From Profftia lariciata (GTDB lineage: Bacteria > Pseudomonadota > Gammaproteobacteria > Enterobacterales > Enterobacteriaceae): DNA of 64,000 bases. The stretch spans positions 186,001 through 250,000 of the forward strand of contig NZ_CP045925.1 in the NCBI RefSeq assembly GCF_020541265.1, written 5' to 3'. Within the stretch, counting starts at the first letter, position 1, and each line of letters begins with the position of its first letter. Below the pieces are notes generated by a model. It saw nothing but the letters and a program-made list of their open reading frames with translations. It searched no databases and had not been told where the DNA came from. Shown here in pieces: positions 55,531 through 64,000 of this stretch. The position numbers were made by a program, and so were the translations under genes.

Positions 55531-55613
55531 AACTTATTATTTACTCTTTGTTTGTCAAGAAGGCATATGCAAAGTTTTATTTTATGTTATTACTTTAGTA
55601 AGTTTGCATTACT

Positions 55614-56165
55614 TTATCGTTGCATAGGAGTATCTATATTTGTCTTTTTATCTTTCCATTTATCTGGAAATAAAACTGTTGTTACATGTTTACCTTTATC
55701 GCTAAAAGCTTCCATATATTGCTGTTTAAACATATAAGTAATTGTATCTCCTTTAATGCTACTATCAGTTTGTTTTAAAAGGGCATGACCTTTAATAGTA
55801 ATAAAATCTTTTTCTAGTTCATAACGTAATGTATTGCCATAACAATTAATTGGTTTACCATTATCTTGCATTTGATAGAAAATAACTGGATTACCATAAC
55901 CTTCAATTATTTCTCTATTTTTTTTACCATAAGGACGTATCACTATAATTTTATCTGCATGAATCTCAATCGTTCCTTGTCTTACTAGAACGTTACCAGT
56001 AAATATTACGGAATTACTTTGTATATTTAAAAATTGTTGAGCCGAATCAATATGGATAGGTTGTTCTGTATCTTTAAGTAGAGCTAAAACTAAAATATTT
56101 TTACTAAAAAATAAACTAACCAATATCATTAGTCTAAGCATTTTTTGATTTATTTTGAATGTCAT
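55614..56165 (-). CDS. lptA: LPS transport periplasmic protein LptA
   Basis: LptA forms the periplasmic bridge for LPS between LptC and LptD. The 183-residue precursor starts MTFKINQKMLRLMILVSLFF, a signal peptide probably cleaved around residue 28 (VLA), and continues with the OstA/LptA domain: QPIHIDSAQQFLNIQSNSVI, FTGNVLVRQGTIEIHADKI, FYQMQDNGKPI, IKGDTITY and AFSDKGKHVTTVL. It overlaps lptC by 32 nt, pointing to translational coupling, and is close to E. coli LptA (185) in length. Confidence 0.97.
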   Translation of the reverse strand: MTFKINQKMLRLMILVSLFFSKNILVLALLKDTEQPIHIDSAQQFLNIQSNSVIFTGNVLVRQGTIEIHADKIIVIRPYGKKNREIIEGYGNPVIFYQMQDNGKPINCYGNTLRYELEKDFITIKGHALLKQTDSSIKGDTITYMFKQQYMEAFSDKGKHVTTVLFPDKWKDKKTNIDTPMQR

Positions 56166-56712
56166 AATAGGTTTGAACCTTATTCATTAACTGTGCAGTT
56201 TTATTCTGCATATTGCCGTACATTTTTAGACCATAAGAAGTAAAGTGTAATCCATAAAGATTTACTTTATTATTAGAACTAAATTCTTGAGTTAATAAGT
56301 TTACCTGTGCATTATCGGTAGTAATTTTTTTTAATTGAGAGATCATTATTAAACTATTTATTTCTACACTTCCGTAAAGATAAAGCATATTATTATTAAT
56401 TATTTTTGCCTTATTTGCTCGTACAGACCAAGTAGGCTTTATATTTTGATCATATGTAATGAGCATTGGAGATATAAAACAACTTGTTTTAGTGTTTTTA
56501 TAATACTTAACATTTTCTGCTATTAGTTTATAACTTAATTTACCTTTAGAATCGTAAACCATAGTTATAGTATGTTGACTACAATATGTTGGTTCTGTCT
56601 TTTTTACTGTAATTTGAGTGATATTACAATTTTTATTTGTTACGTTCCAAACAATTAATATTAATGCTATTACTATTAACAATAGGATAATCAATATTTT
56701 TATTTTACTCAT
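56134..56712 (-). CDS. lptC: LPS export inner-membrane protein LptC
   Basis: LptC is a single-pass inner-membrane protein that receives LPS from LptB2FG and hands it to LptA. The frame extends to 56799, but the ATG at 56712 gives MSKIKILIILLLIVIALILI, matching the family start and membrane anchor (residues 4-22), with AAAGG upstream. The periplasmic domain has PTYCSQHTITMVYDSKGKLS, PTWSVRANKAKI, NMLYLYGSVEIN, ITTDNAQVNL and GLKMYGNMQNKTAQL. It has 192 residues (191 in E. coli). Confidence 0.96.
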   Translation of the reverse strand: MSKIKILIILLLIVIALILIVWNVTNKNCNITQITVKKTEPTYCSQHTITMVYDSKGKLSYKLIAENVKYYKNTKTSCFISPMLITYDQNIKPTWSVRANKAKIINNNMLYLYGSVEINSLIMISQLKKITTDNAQVNLLTQEFSSNNKVNLYGLHFTSYGLKMYGNMQNKTAQLMNKVQTYYDIQNKSKNA

Positions 56713-57210
56713 ATTAATATACCTTTGTATAAATATAGTATTTTTATCAATGTATAATAAAAGTATAATTTTAATAAACAAAAGGATACTAATATACATG
56801 TATAATTTTTATTATACTATAATTGATAAAGGTGCGTATATATTGCAATACAATATCTTAATATACTGTACTATAACTTACTATAATATAAAATATTATT
56901 TGTGTACCTAATATAATATTTTATAGTTTAATATTAGTTAGTAAATGATTTATAATAAATACATTAGAGATATATGATATGTCTTTTTATTGTTAGTTTT
57001 TACTATACTTTGATTATTAATTATAATATATAATTACATAATTTTTTATAAAATACATAATAGTTATTTCTTGTACGTTAATTTTTTAATTATGTACTAT
57101 GTATTCTTATTATTAATGTGATTGGCTATGTGATTTATAGTTTTAAATAAATAAAAATATTTTAATAAAAATTAATAGATTTAATATCTTATCTCTTTAA
57201 AAATTAATTA
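56713..57210. other. 498-nt spacer where kdsC is expected
   Basis: In E. coli kdsC (188 codons) lies between kdsD and lptC. The space here is shorter than that gene and contains no readable phosphatase motif (the DVDGVLSDG region was sought on the minus strand without success). kdsC is thus deleted or eroded beyond recognition. A plus-strand frame at 56618-56911 is AT-rich noise. Confidence 0.65.
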
Positions 57211-58197
57211 TTAGACTACACCGGCACGTAACATGTCATGCATATGAATTACGCCAAGTAATTCATCTCTATCAGCAACTAAAAGTGCGGTGATATGATG
57301 AGATTGCATAATACTTAATGCATTGACTGCCAAGTCATACGGACGAACACGAATACCTCCGTATGTCATAACATCGGAAATTTTAGCATTATTCAAATCA
57401 ATGCCTAAATCAAAAATGCGGCGAAGATCTCCATCAGTAAATATACCTTCTATTTTCATTGAATCATCACAGATTACAGTTAATCCTAGTTTTTTATGAG
57501 TTATCTCTAGAAGAGCATCACGTAATGAAGCATTATAGCTAACACGAGGTATCTCGTTATCAGTATGCATAATATCTTTAACATGTAACAATAGTTTTCG
57601 ACCTAATGCCCCACCAGGATGTGAAAGAGCAAAGTCATCGGCAGTAAAACCACGAGCCTTTAGTAATGCAACTGCTAGAGCATCACCCATTGCTAATATT
57701 GCTGTAGTGCTTGCTGTAGGTGCTAATCCTAAAGGACATGCTTCATGCGATACTTTAACACATAAATGAATATCAGTGGCTTTACCCATAGAACTATTTG
57801 GTTGATTTGTTATACATATAAGCTGTACTGTTTTACGTTTAAGTACAGGAATAAGTTTTTTAATCTCATCAGATTCTCCAGAATTAGAAATTGCTAATAC
57901 AATATCATGTGAAGTAATCATGCCTAAATCACCATGACTTGCTTCATTGGGATGAACAAAGAATGAAGGGGTTCCTGTACTAGCAAATGTTGCAGCAATT
58001 TTACGACCAATATGACCTGATTTTCCTACTCCCATAACTATTACTTTACCCATGCAATTTAAAATAGCTTCACAAGATTTAGTAAAGTCTTCATTAATAT
58101 ATTGATCTAACTCTGCTAATCCTTCTCGTTCAGTCTGAATAACTTGCTTACCTATAAGCTGAAAGTCAAATTTTGGTTGTAAATCTAAATATGACAT
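57211..58197 (-). CDS. kdsD: arabinose-5-phosphate isomerase KdsD
   Basis: KdsD interconverts ribulose 5-phosphate and arabinose 5-phosphate, feeding KdsA in Kdo synthesis. The 328 residues equal E. coli KdsD. The N-terminal SIS domain has MGVGKSGHIGRKIAATFAST, HPNEASHGDLGMI with a catalytic-site His, ISNSGESDEI and HPGGALGRKLLL. Two CBS domains follow (MHTDNEIPRVSYNASLRDAL and DVMTYGGIRVRPYDLAVNAL). Since zwf and pgl are here but no gnd is seen, the source of ribulose 5-phosphate must be encoded outside the window. Confidence 0.97.
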   Translation of the reverse strand: MSYLDLQPKFDFQLIGKQVIQTEREGLAELDQYINEDFTKSCEAILNCMGKVIVMGVGKSGHIGRKIAATFASTGTPSFFVHPNEASHGDLGMITSHDIVLAISNSGESDEIKKLIPVLKRKTVQLICITNQPNSSMGKATDIHLCVKVSHEACPLGLAPTASTTAILAMGDALAVALLKARGFTADDFALSHPGGALGRKLLLHVKDIMHTDNEIPRVSYNASLRDALLEITHKKLGLTVICDDSMKIEGIFTDGDLRRIFDLGIDLNNAKISDVMTYGGIRVRPYDLAVNALSIMQSHHITALLVADRDELLGVIHMHDMLRAGVV

Positions 58198-58949
58198 GTT
58201 TTCTCACTTTATTCGGCGAATTCATAAACTATGTATTTAGTTTAAATATACTTAATTTTATAATTTATTGAATAATATTCATATGAACTAATACATGAAT
58301 ATAGTTAGGTAAATTTATTTTTTTATACAAATAAACCTAAGTTACGGTGTATCTAAAATTATAAATATGTTATTTTGATTGTTGTATTATTTATATTCAA
58401 AATAATATATATTAATGTTAATAGTAATTATAATTATTAGTATTTAAGATTAGATTCCATAAAATATATTATACTTCTTATTCAACTTAATAAGAAATAA
58501 ATTACTAATAATATTATTTATTTTACACTTATAAGAATAGTATTCTTATAAGTTTTATTTTAGTGAAGTATATAATTGATTATTAAAAATAATAATTGTA
58601 TAAAAATGTATAAAATTTTAATAAAAGATATCTTATTTAATAAAACAGTTATTAAATAAGACATAATGTATTACAATCTGTAAGATTAACTTTTTATATA
58701 CTATGTAATAATATATTAAATAAAAAAATTATAATAATCATTATATAAAATATATATTAAATATAACTAAATAATTTTATGAGATACAATAACTTAGTTA
58801 TTACAATTTAATACGTATGAATATAATTATTATTATATACTATATTTATTAAAGATTTTAATACTTATAGTAAATTATTTATTTTGTTATTGTAATATTA
58901 CATAATACTAAAATTTTTTATATAAAATATTGCTAGGTTAGTAATAACA
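58198..58949. other. 750-nt AT-rich spacer between gmhA and kdsD
   Basis: No gene was recognised on either strand. An inverted repeat TAAGAATA/TATTCTTA is seen near 58541-58557, too AT-rich to interpret. Confidence 0.5.
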
Positions 58950-59528
58950 TTATTTTATCATTTCTTTTTCAATTAATTGAATTAATATATGTATCGTTTT
59001 CATATGAATTTCTTGAATACGATCTCCATAACCAGTATGTTGTACACATATTTCAATATCTGCAGTTCCTGCTATTTTCCCGCCGTCGTTGCCTGTTAAT
59101 ATAATAACTTTCATATTTTTAACACGCGCCATGTTAATTGCTTTAATTATGTTGCGAGAGTTGCCTGAAGTTGAAATACCTAACAGTATATCTCCTTTAC
59201 AACCTATAGCTTGAATATAGCGAGAGAATACGTTATCATATCCAAAATCATTGCTAACACATGATAAATAACTTGGATCGGAAATAGCAATAGCTGCATA
59301 TCCAGAGCGATTTGCACGATAACGACCAGTTAATTCTTCAGCAAAGTGCATGGCGTCGCAATGTGAACCACCGTTACCACATGATAGTACTTTTCCACCT
59401 GATTTAAAAGAATCTGCCAGTAAAACAGCAGCGCACTGTATAGCGTAGATATTATTATCATCTCTAATAAAATTTTGTAATTTTATTGCTGCTTCGTTAA
59501 GCTCATGAAGAATAAGTTCTCGATACAT
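58950..59528 (-). CDS. gmhA: sedoheptulose-7-phosphate isomerase GmhA
   Basis: GmhA turns sedoheptulose 7-phosphate into D-glycero-D-manno-heptose 7-phosphate, the first step towards ADP-heptose for the LPS inner core. The 192 residues equal E. coli GmhA. The SIS domain shows SCGNGGSHCDAMHFAEELTG with active-site Glu, ISTSGNSRNII, ILTGNDGGKIAG and EIHMKTIHILIQLIE with the conserved His. AAAAGGATTTGCACT precedes the ATG. The next enzyme, HldE, is encoded 1.2 kb upstream. Confidence 0.97.
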   Translation of the reverse strand: MYRELILHELNEAAIKLQNFIRDDNNIYAIQCAAVLLADSFKSGGKVLSCGNGGSHCDAMHFAEELTGRYRANRSGYAAIAISDPSYLSCVSNDFGYDNVFSRYIQAIGCKGDILLGISTSGNSRNIIKAINMARVKNMKVIILTGNDGGKIAGTADIEICVQHTGYGDRIQEIHMKTIHILIQLIEKEMIK

Positions 59529-60752
59529 AGTGCAAATCCTTTTATTATATAAATTTTCTTAAAAATATTGTAAGCATGACAGCTAACTAATCAATTTAAT
59601 GAAATAATTATTTAATAGATATTATTTATTATTAACTCATGATACTTATATAATGATAGTCATCATTTTTTATGATTATATTAAAATATATTAATTTTAA
59701 AGATTTTTATATCTTTAAATATATTTATTTAAAGATTTATCTATTAAATAAGTATGTTTATATTAAAAGAGCAATTATTGCTTAATAATATGATTGTTTG
59801 TTATATGATATATAATATAGCTATTTTAGCAATTAGTATATTATTAATAATATCTAATTTTCTTGTTAAGATTAAAATACTTTTTGTATCAAAAGAAAAT
59901 TTACTAAAATAAAATATAATTTTTAAAAAAAATTAGAAGATCATATCATAATAATGTGTGATATAAATTGCACAAAAAATACTTAGTAAATATTTAACAT
60001 AATTTTCTTATTATATGATAAGCATGCAAAATATACACATAAATAAAAGAAATTTATTGTTGTTTGATTAATATTATTTAGATAAAATTTTTATATATAA
60101 AATATATAGAAGAGTGATAAACTAATTGATTAATATAAATAATATTTGATTGTTTAACATATTTACTACGCATATAAACACATTATTATTGCCTAAGATA
60201 ATTTAATATTATACTAATTTAAGTAAAACATTGTTATATATAAATAATAATAAAAATATAAAAAATATAATTATAATACATTAACAATTAGTTAATAATT
60301 TTAGCATTCTTTCTTGTCTATAATATTATATAATTACTATAAAGTATATGCAGATTAATATAATAGCATTAATTATGAAGATAGCATAAATAATGTTATT
60401 AGACGTGTGATACAGCAGAATATAATTATATATGAAAAATAAAATATTTTTATTTAATGAATCAAATGTAAGATTAAACAATAGTTATCTACTTAATTTG
60501 TGCTATTAATTAAGAAAATTAATAACTTAGTATAATCTTATTCATGTATATGAATATATTAGTATATCTATAATTATATTATAATACCAGTATAATCAAA
60601 ATGACTACATTAAGTAATTATTAACTATTAATAAGTATTTTTGGTACAACTGTAATACATCTTCTTCTTAAGAAGATCAGTAATAATTATATCTTATATA
60701 CTATATAAATTAAGTACTCTCTAATATTTAACTAAATAATATAAAATATTTT
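59529..60752. other. 1.2-kb AT-rich spacer between hldE and gmhA
   Basis: No gene or RNA was recognised. Short AT-only repeats are common but none is distinctive. Confidence 0.55.
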
Positions 60753-62180
60753 TTAATAAATTTGACGAATTGTTTGAATAATATTTGTAGTAGAATAACC
60801 ATTTTTAAAATTTAGTATACGCACTTCACCACCAGCTGCGATAACTTCTTTACTACCAACAATATCTTCTAATTTATAGTCACCTCCTTTAACTAATAAA
60901 TCAGGTAAAATTTCAGCAATAATAGATTGTGGCGTATCTTCTTCAAAAGATATAACACAGTCTACAGATTTCAATGCAGCTAGCATATTCATACGTTGTG
61001 CTAAAGTATTTACTGGTCGTCCTTTTCCTTTAAGACGTCTAGTTGAATTATCACTATTTACTGCTACTATTAGGCAATCACCTAGTTTACGTGCGTTAGA
61101 TAGATAAGATATATGACCAACATGTAAAATATCAAACACACCATTAGTCATTACTATTCTTGCACCAATATTACGTGCATTAGAAACAAATATTTTTAAT
61201 TCATTTTTGTTCATTATACCACATGGATTTTCGCTGTGTTTATCAATAATATTACTTAGCTCTTTTTTAGATACTGTAGAAGTACCTAGTTTACCTATAA
61301 CTATACTGGCTCCGGAATTAGCTAATAAACAAGCTTCTTCTAAAGAAATACCAGCAGCAATGCAAGTTGCTAGTATGGCTATCACAGTATCTCCAGCACC
61401 AGTAACATCATATATTTCTCGTGCTTGAGTTGGCATATGTAATGGAGGTTTCTGATGCTGTAATAAAGTCATTCCATGTTCAGAACGAGTTATTAATAAT
61501 GCCATTATTTCAAATGTATGCATAAGCTCTAAACCACGTGAAACCAATTCTTGATCATTATTACATTGACCAACAATAGCTTCAAATTCAGATAGATTAG
61601 GTGTTAGTAGAGTAGCACCACGATAATGTTCACAATTTATATTTTTTGGATCAATTAATACTGGAACATTTTCTTTACGTGCTAATTGAATAATATTTTT
61701 AATGGAATGTAATGCACCTTTAGCGTAATCCGATAAAATTAAAGCTCCTAATCCTGGCAGGATACGCTGAATTTTTTCTAAGATTGGTGTATGATTAATA
61801 TCGTTAAAATTTTTTTCAAAATCGATACGTATTAATTGTTGGTTACGTGATAAAATACGTAGTTTCTTAATTGTTGGATGTGTTGATACGGAAAGAAAGT
61901 CGTATTTAACATTCATTGAACTTAATTTGGATTTTAGTTTTTGAGCTGTATTATCTATTCCTACTACACCTATTAAATGAACATTGGCACCAAGGGATGC
62001 AATATTCATGGCAACATTAGCAGCTCCTCCAGGACGATCTTCAATGGTACAGACTGTTACAATAGGTACTGGTGCTTCTGGTGAAATATAATTGGTATGT
62101 CCATACCAATATTGATCTAACATTACGTCACCAACAACCAAAACGTTAGCTTGATAGAAATTAGGTAGAGTTGTTTTCAT
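60753..62180 (-). CDS. hldE: bifunctional heptose 7-phosphate kinase / heptose 1-phosphate adenylyltransferase
   Basis: HldE carries out two steps of ADP-heptose synthesis. The N-terminal ribokinase-type domain (about 1-318) shows GDVMLDQYWYG, RPGGAANVAMNIASLGA, LILSDYAKGAL, DPKN, LLTPNLSEFE and the anion-hole DVTGAGDTVIA. The C-terminal nucleotidyltransferase domain (about 340-475) has TNGVFDILHVGHISYL with the HxGH motif, AVNSDNSTRRLKG and VKGGDYKLEDIVG. The 475 residues compare with 477 in E. coli, with no sign of splitting. TTTGGAGTCTGAGA precedes the ATG. It is divergent from lpxL. Confidence 0.98.
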   Translation of the reverse strand: MKTTLPNFYQANVLVVGDVMLDQYWYGHTNYISPEAPVPIVTVCTIEDRPGGAANVAMNIASLGANVHLIGVVGIDNTAQKLKSKLSSMNVKYDFLSVSTHPTIKKLRILSRNQQLIRIDFEKNFNDINHTPILEKIQRILPGLGALILSDYAKGALHSIKNIIQLARKENVPVLIDPKNINCEHYRGATLLTPNLSEFEAIVGQCNNDQELVSRGLELMHTFEIMALLITRSEHGMTLLQHQKPPLHMPTQAREIYDVTGAGDTVIAILATCIAAGISLEEACLLANSGASIVIGKLGTSTVSKKELSNIIDKHSENPCGIMNKNELKIFVSNARNIGARIVMTNGVFDILHVGHISYLSNARKLGDCLIVAVNSDNSTRRLKGKGRPVNTLAQRMNMLAALKSVDCVISFEEDTPQSIIAEILPDLLVKGGDYKLEDIVGSKEVIAAGGEVRILNFKNGYSTTNIIQTIRQIY

Positions 62181-62285
62181 TCTCAGACTCCAAATAGACT
62201 AAGATTAGATAATATTATCACAAAAAATATTATTTCTATTACAATAGAATGCTTAATTCATGAATTGAGGTTATGTTTTTCTATT
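62181..62285. promoter_or_regulatory. divergent promoter region hldE/lpxL
   Basis: The 105 nt between the divergent starts of hldE and lpxL must carry both promoters unless transcription enters from further away. GAGG at 62267-62270 is the only ribosome-site-like string before lpxL. Individual promoter elements cannot be fixed. Confidence 0.4.
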
Positions 62286-63215
62286 ATGATTAATCATTAT
62301 GTTTATTCAAAGTTTAAAAGTACATTACTACATCCAAGATATTGGTTAACCTGGTTAGGTTTAATTATATTATATGTTCTAGTGCTCTTGCCTTATCCTA
62401 TATTATTTAAATTAGGAATATGGTCAGGTAGAATTGCAATGCCATTCATGAAATATAGAGTACAAATTGCTTTACGTAATTTAGAGTTATGCTTTCCTGA
62501 AATGTCTTTTTCTGAACGTAAAGAAAAAATTACTAGAAATTTTGAATCTGTAGGAATGGGACTCATTGAAACTGGTATGGCTTGGTTTTGGCCTACATGG
62601 CGTATACACCGCTGGTGTAATGTTAAAGGATTAGAACATATTATTAAAGCCCAACAAGAAGCACATGGTATCCTATTAATAGGATTGCATTTTTTAACAT
62701 TAGAATTAGGTGCACGTATTTTTGGTATTCATAACCCAGGTGTTGGCGTTTATCGTCCTCATAATAATAAAGTTATTGACTGGATACAAACATGGGGGCG
62801 CTTACGTTCTAATAAATATATGTTGGATCGTAAAAATATTAAGGGTATGATTCGCGCATTAAAAGAGTGTGAAATTGTTTGGTATGCTCCAGATCACGAT
62901 TATGGACCACGTAGTAGTGTTTTTGTTCCTTTATTTGCTGTAGAACAAGCAGCTACTACTATTGGCACTTATATTTTAGCGCGCATGAGTAAACCAGTAA
63001 TGATTCCATTTAATACAATCAGAGCAAAAGATGGTAGTGGTTATACTATGATTATTCAGCCCTGTTTAGAACATTTTCCGTTAGAAAATAAAATAGCAGC
63101 AGCTGCTGCTATGAATAAAGTAGTTGAACAAGAAATTTTACGGTCTTCGGATCAATATATGTGGATACATCGTCGTTTTAAAACTCGTCCAAAAAACATG
63201 CCTTCTCTTTATTAA
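62286..63215 (+). CDS. lpxL: lipid A lauroyl acyltransferase LpxL
   Basis: LpxL transfers a secondary acyl chain to Kdo2-lipid IVA at the inner membrane. The protein follows E. coli LpxL closely: LLHPRYWLTWLG before a membrane anchor (about residues 22-42), RNLELCFPEMSFSERK, NFESVGMGLIETGMAWFWP, the catalytic H(X)4E-type motif in LIGLHFLTLELGAR, YRPHNNKVIDWIQTWGRLRS, WYAPDHDYGPRSSVFVPLFA and MWIHRRFKTRP. The frame is open from TTG at 62265; ATG 62286 gives MINHYVYSKFKSTLLHPRYW, close to the family start, for 309 residues (306 in E. coli). GAGG is 15 nt upstream, so the TTG start cannot be excluded. LpxP is an alternative name. Confidence 0.93.
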   Translation: MINHYVYSKFKSTLLHPRYWLTWLGLIILYVLVLLPYPILFKLGIWSGRIAMPFMKYRVQIALRNLELCFPEMSFSERKEKITRNFESVGMGLIETGMAWFWPTWRIHRWCNVKGLEHIIKAQQEAHGILLIGLHFLTLELGARIFGIHNPGVGVYRPHNNKVIDWIQTWGRLRSNKYMLDRKNIKGMIRALKECEIVWYAPDHDYGPRSSVFVPLFAVEQAATTIGTYILARMSKPVMIPFNTIRAKDGSGYTMIIQPCLEHFPLENKIAAAAAMNKVVEQEILRSSDQYMWIHRRFKTRPKNMPSLY

Positions 63216-64000
63216 AATCATGATATTTTATTTAAAGTTATTTTAAAAATAAAACTATATATATTAAATAATTAATAATATTAAAATTTTTATAAAAGTT
63301 AACTTATTTGTTAAATAAAAAATGCAATTTTTAATTATTGTTAGAATAATTAATTATTATCATATCTTAATACTTAACACAATTATAACTTTTAAGTAAT
63401 CAAGATGATTTAATTACTTAGTATTAGTAAAAGAATAGTTCTATTTATTATAGAATTTATAGTAAATGTTTATATAGAAATTTAATATATAAAGCTGCAT
63501 TTTATGCTATTTTATTAATATATCAACTATTAATTGTTCATACACTAAGCATGTTATATTATAAGTTATTAATATGATATTATTACTATTCAATCAATAT
63601 AACCAAAATAGTATTATTATAATAATACATTATCCTTAGTATAAGGATATTCCTGACTAAGATTCATTAAAGTAATATAAATTAATAAAAGATTATTATC
63701 TTAATCGTAACTTTAGTATTAGATACAAAATCTTATAATTTATATATACAACATACATTATTTATTATAATTACTGTGATTTAACTATTGCAACAGAATG
63801 TTATTGTTGTATCAATAATTTATTAAGAGATATATGTTAATGGTATTATTTAATCAATTTCTTTAATAAATTAAATTTATTACAGTAACACAGAGTATAA
63901 CTATCTTAATAATTGTTTCTATTTAAAAAAACTTTCTTGACTGGATATATAATTTTATATTTTTATTATTAGTAAATAAATTTTAGCAATACATATAATT
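63216..64000. other. 785-nt AT-rich spacer after lpxL
   Basis: No gene start, RNA or terminator is clear before the window ends. Confidence 0.5.

Noticed and set aside
56800..57210. Readable kdsC remnant
   Set aside because: No HAD phosphatase motif is visible and the space is shorter than the gene.

Overview
The window looks like part of the chromosome of a strongly reduced, very AT-rich gammaproteobacterium of the Enterobacterales, most likely a host-restricted insect endosymbiont. This is inferred from near full-length collinearity of almost every protein with its E. coli counterpart, E. coli-like gene order (thrU-tyrU-glyT-thrT then secE-nusG-rplKAJL-rpoBC; pyrG-eno; asnS-ompF-aspC; kdsD-lptC-lptA-lptB; yadG-yadH; lapA-lapB), spacers made almost only of A and T, and no insertion sequences, phage genes or CRISPR arrays. 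About 30 intact protein genes cover roughly 33.6 kb, or 52 % of the window. The rest is eroded DNA. Two decayed genes can still be read inside it (lapB and aspC), so the spacers are probably pseudogene graveyards at different stages of decay. The exact genus cannot be decided from what is here.

Layout. 1-13.4 kb: zwf and pgl (oxidative pentose phosphate entry), metK (S-adenosylmethionine), kdsA (Kdo), and on the minus strand intact lapA followed by a ruined lapB, all separated by long empty gaps. 15.8-29.8 kb: four tRNA genes (Thr-TGT, Tyr-GTA, Gly-TCC, Thr-GGT), an empty space where tufB usually lies, then the secE-nusG / rplK-rplA / rplJ-rplL-rpoB-rpoC block with recognisable control elements (rplA terminator-like hairpin, L10-type leader, rplL-rpoB attenuator). 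The block ends in a perfect 168-bp palindrome that includes the last codons of rpoC. 30.9-34.7 kb: pfkA and typA (bipA). 37.3-47.4 kb, all on the minus strand: the yadG-yadH ABC exporter, pyrG-eno, trhO and the tryptophan permease mtr. 49.1-53.5 kb: asnS, an OmpF/OmpC-type porin and a decayed aspC. 54.8-63.2 kb: an envelope cluster with lptC-lptA-lptB, kdsD, gmhA, hldE and, divergently, lpxL.

How it works together. The surviving genes point to a cell that still makes and exports lipopolysaccharide with Kdo, heptose and late acylation (kdsA, kdsD, gmhA, hldE, lpxL, lptABC) and keeps a general porin, while central enzymes of glycolysis and the pentose phosphate pathway remain. It appears to have lost local aspartate aminotransferase (aspC), the LPS-synthesis regulator LapB, a second EF-Tu gene (tufB) and the local kdsC. 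I found no clearly new biological system. The most unusual sequence object is the 168-bp palindrome at the rpoC end. The most interesting protein-level change is an Arg-to-Cys substitution in the porin constriction.
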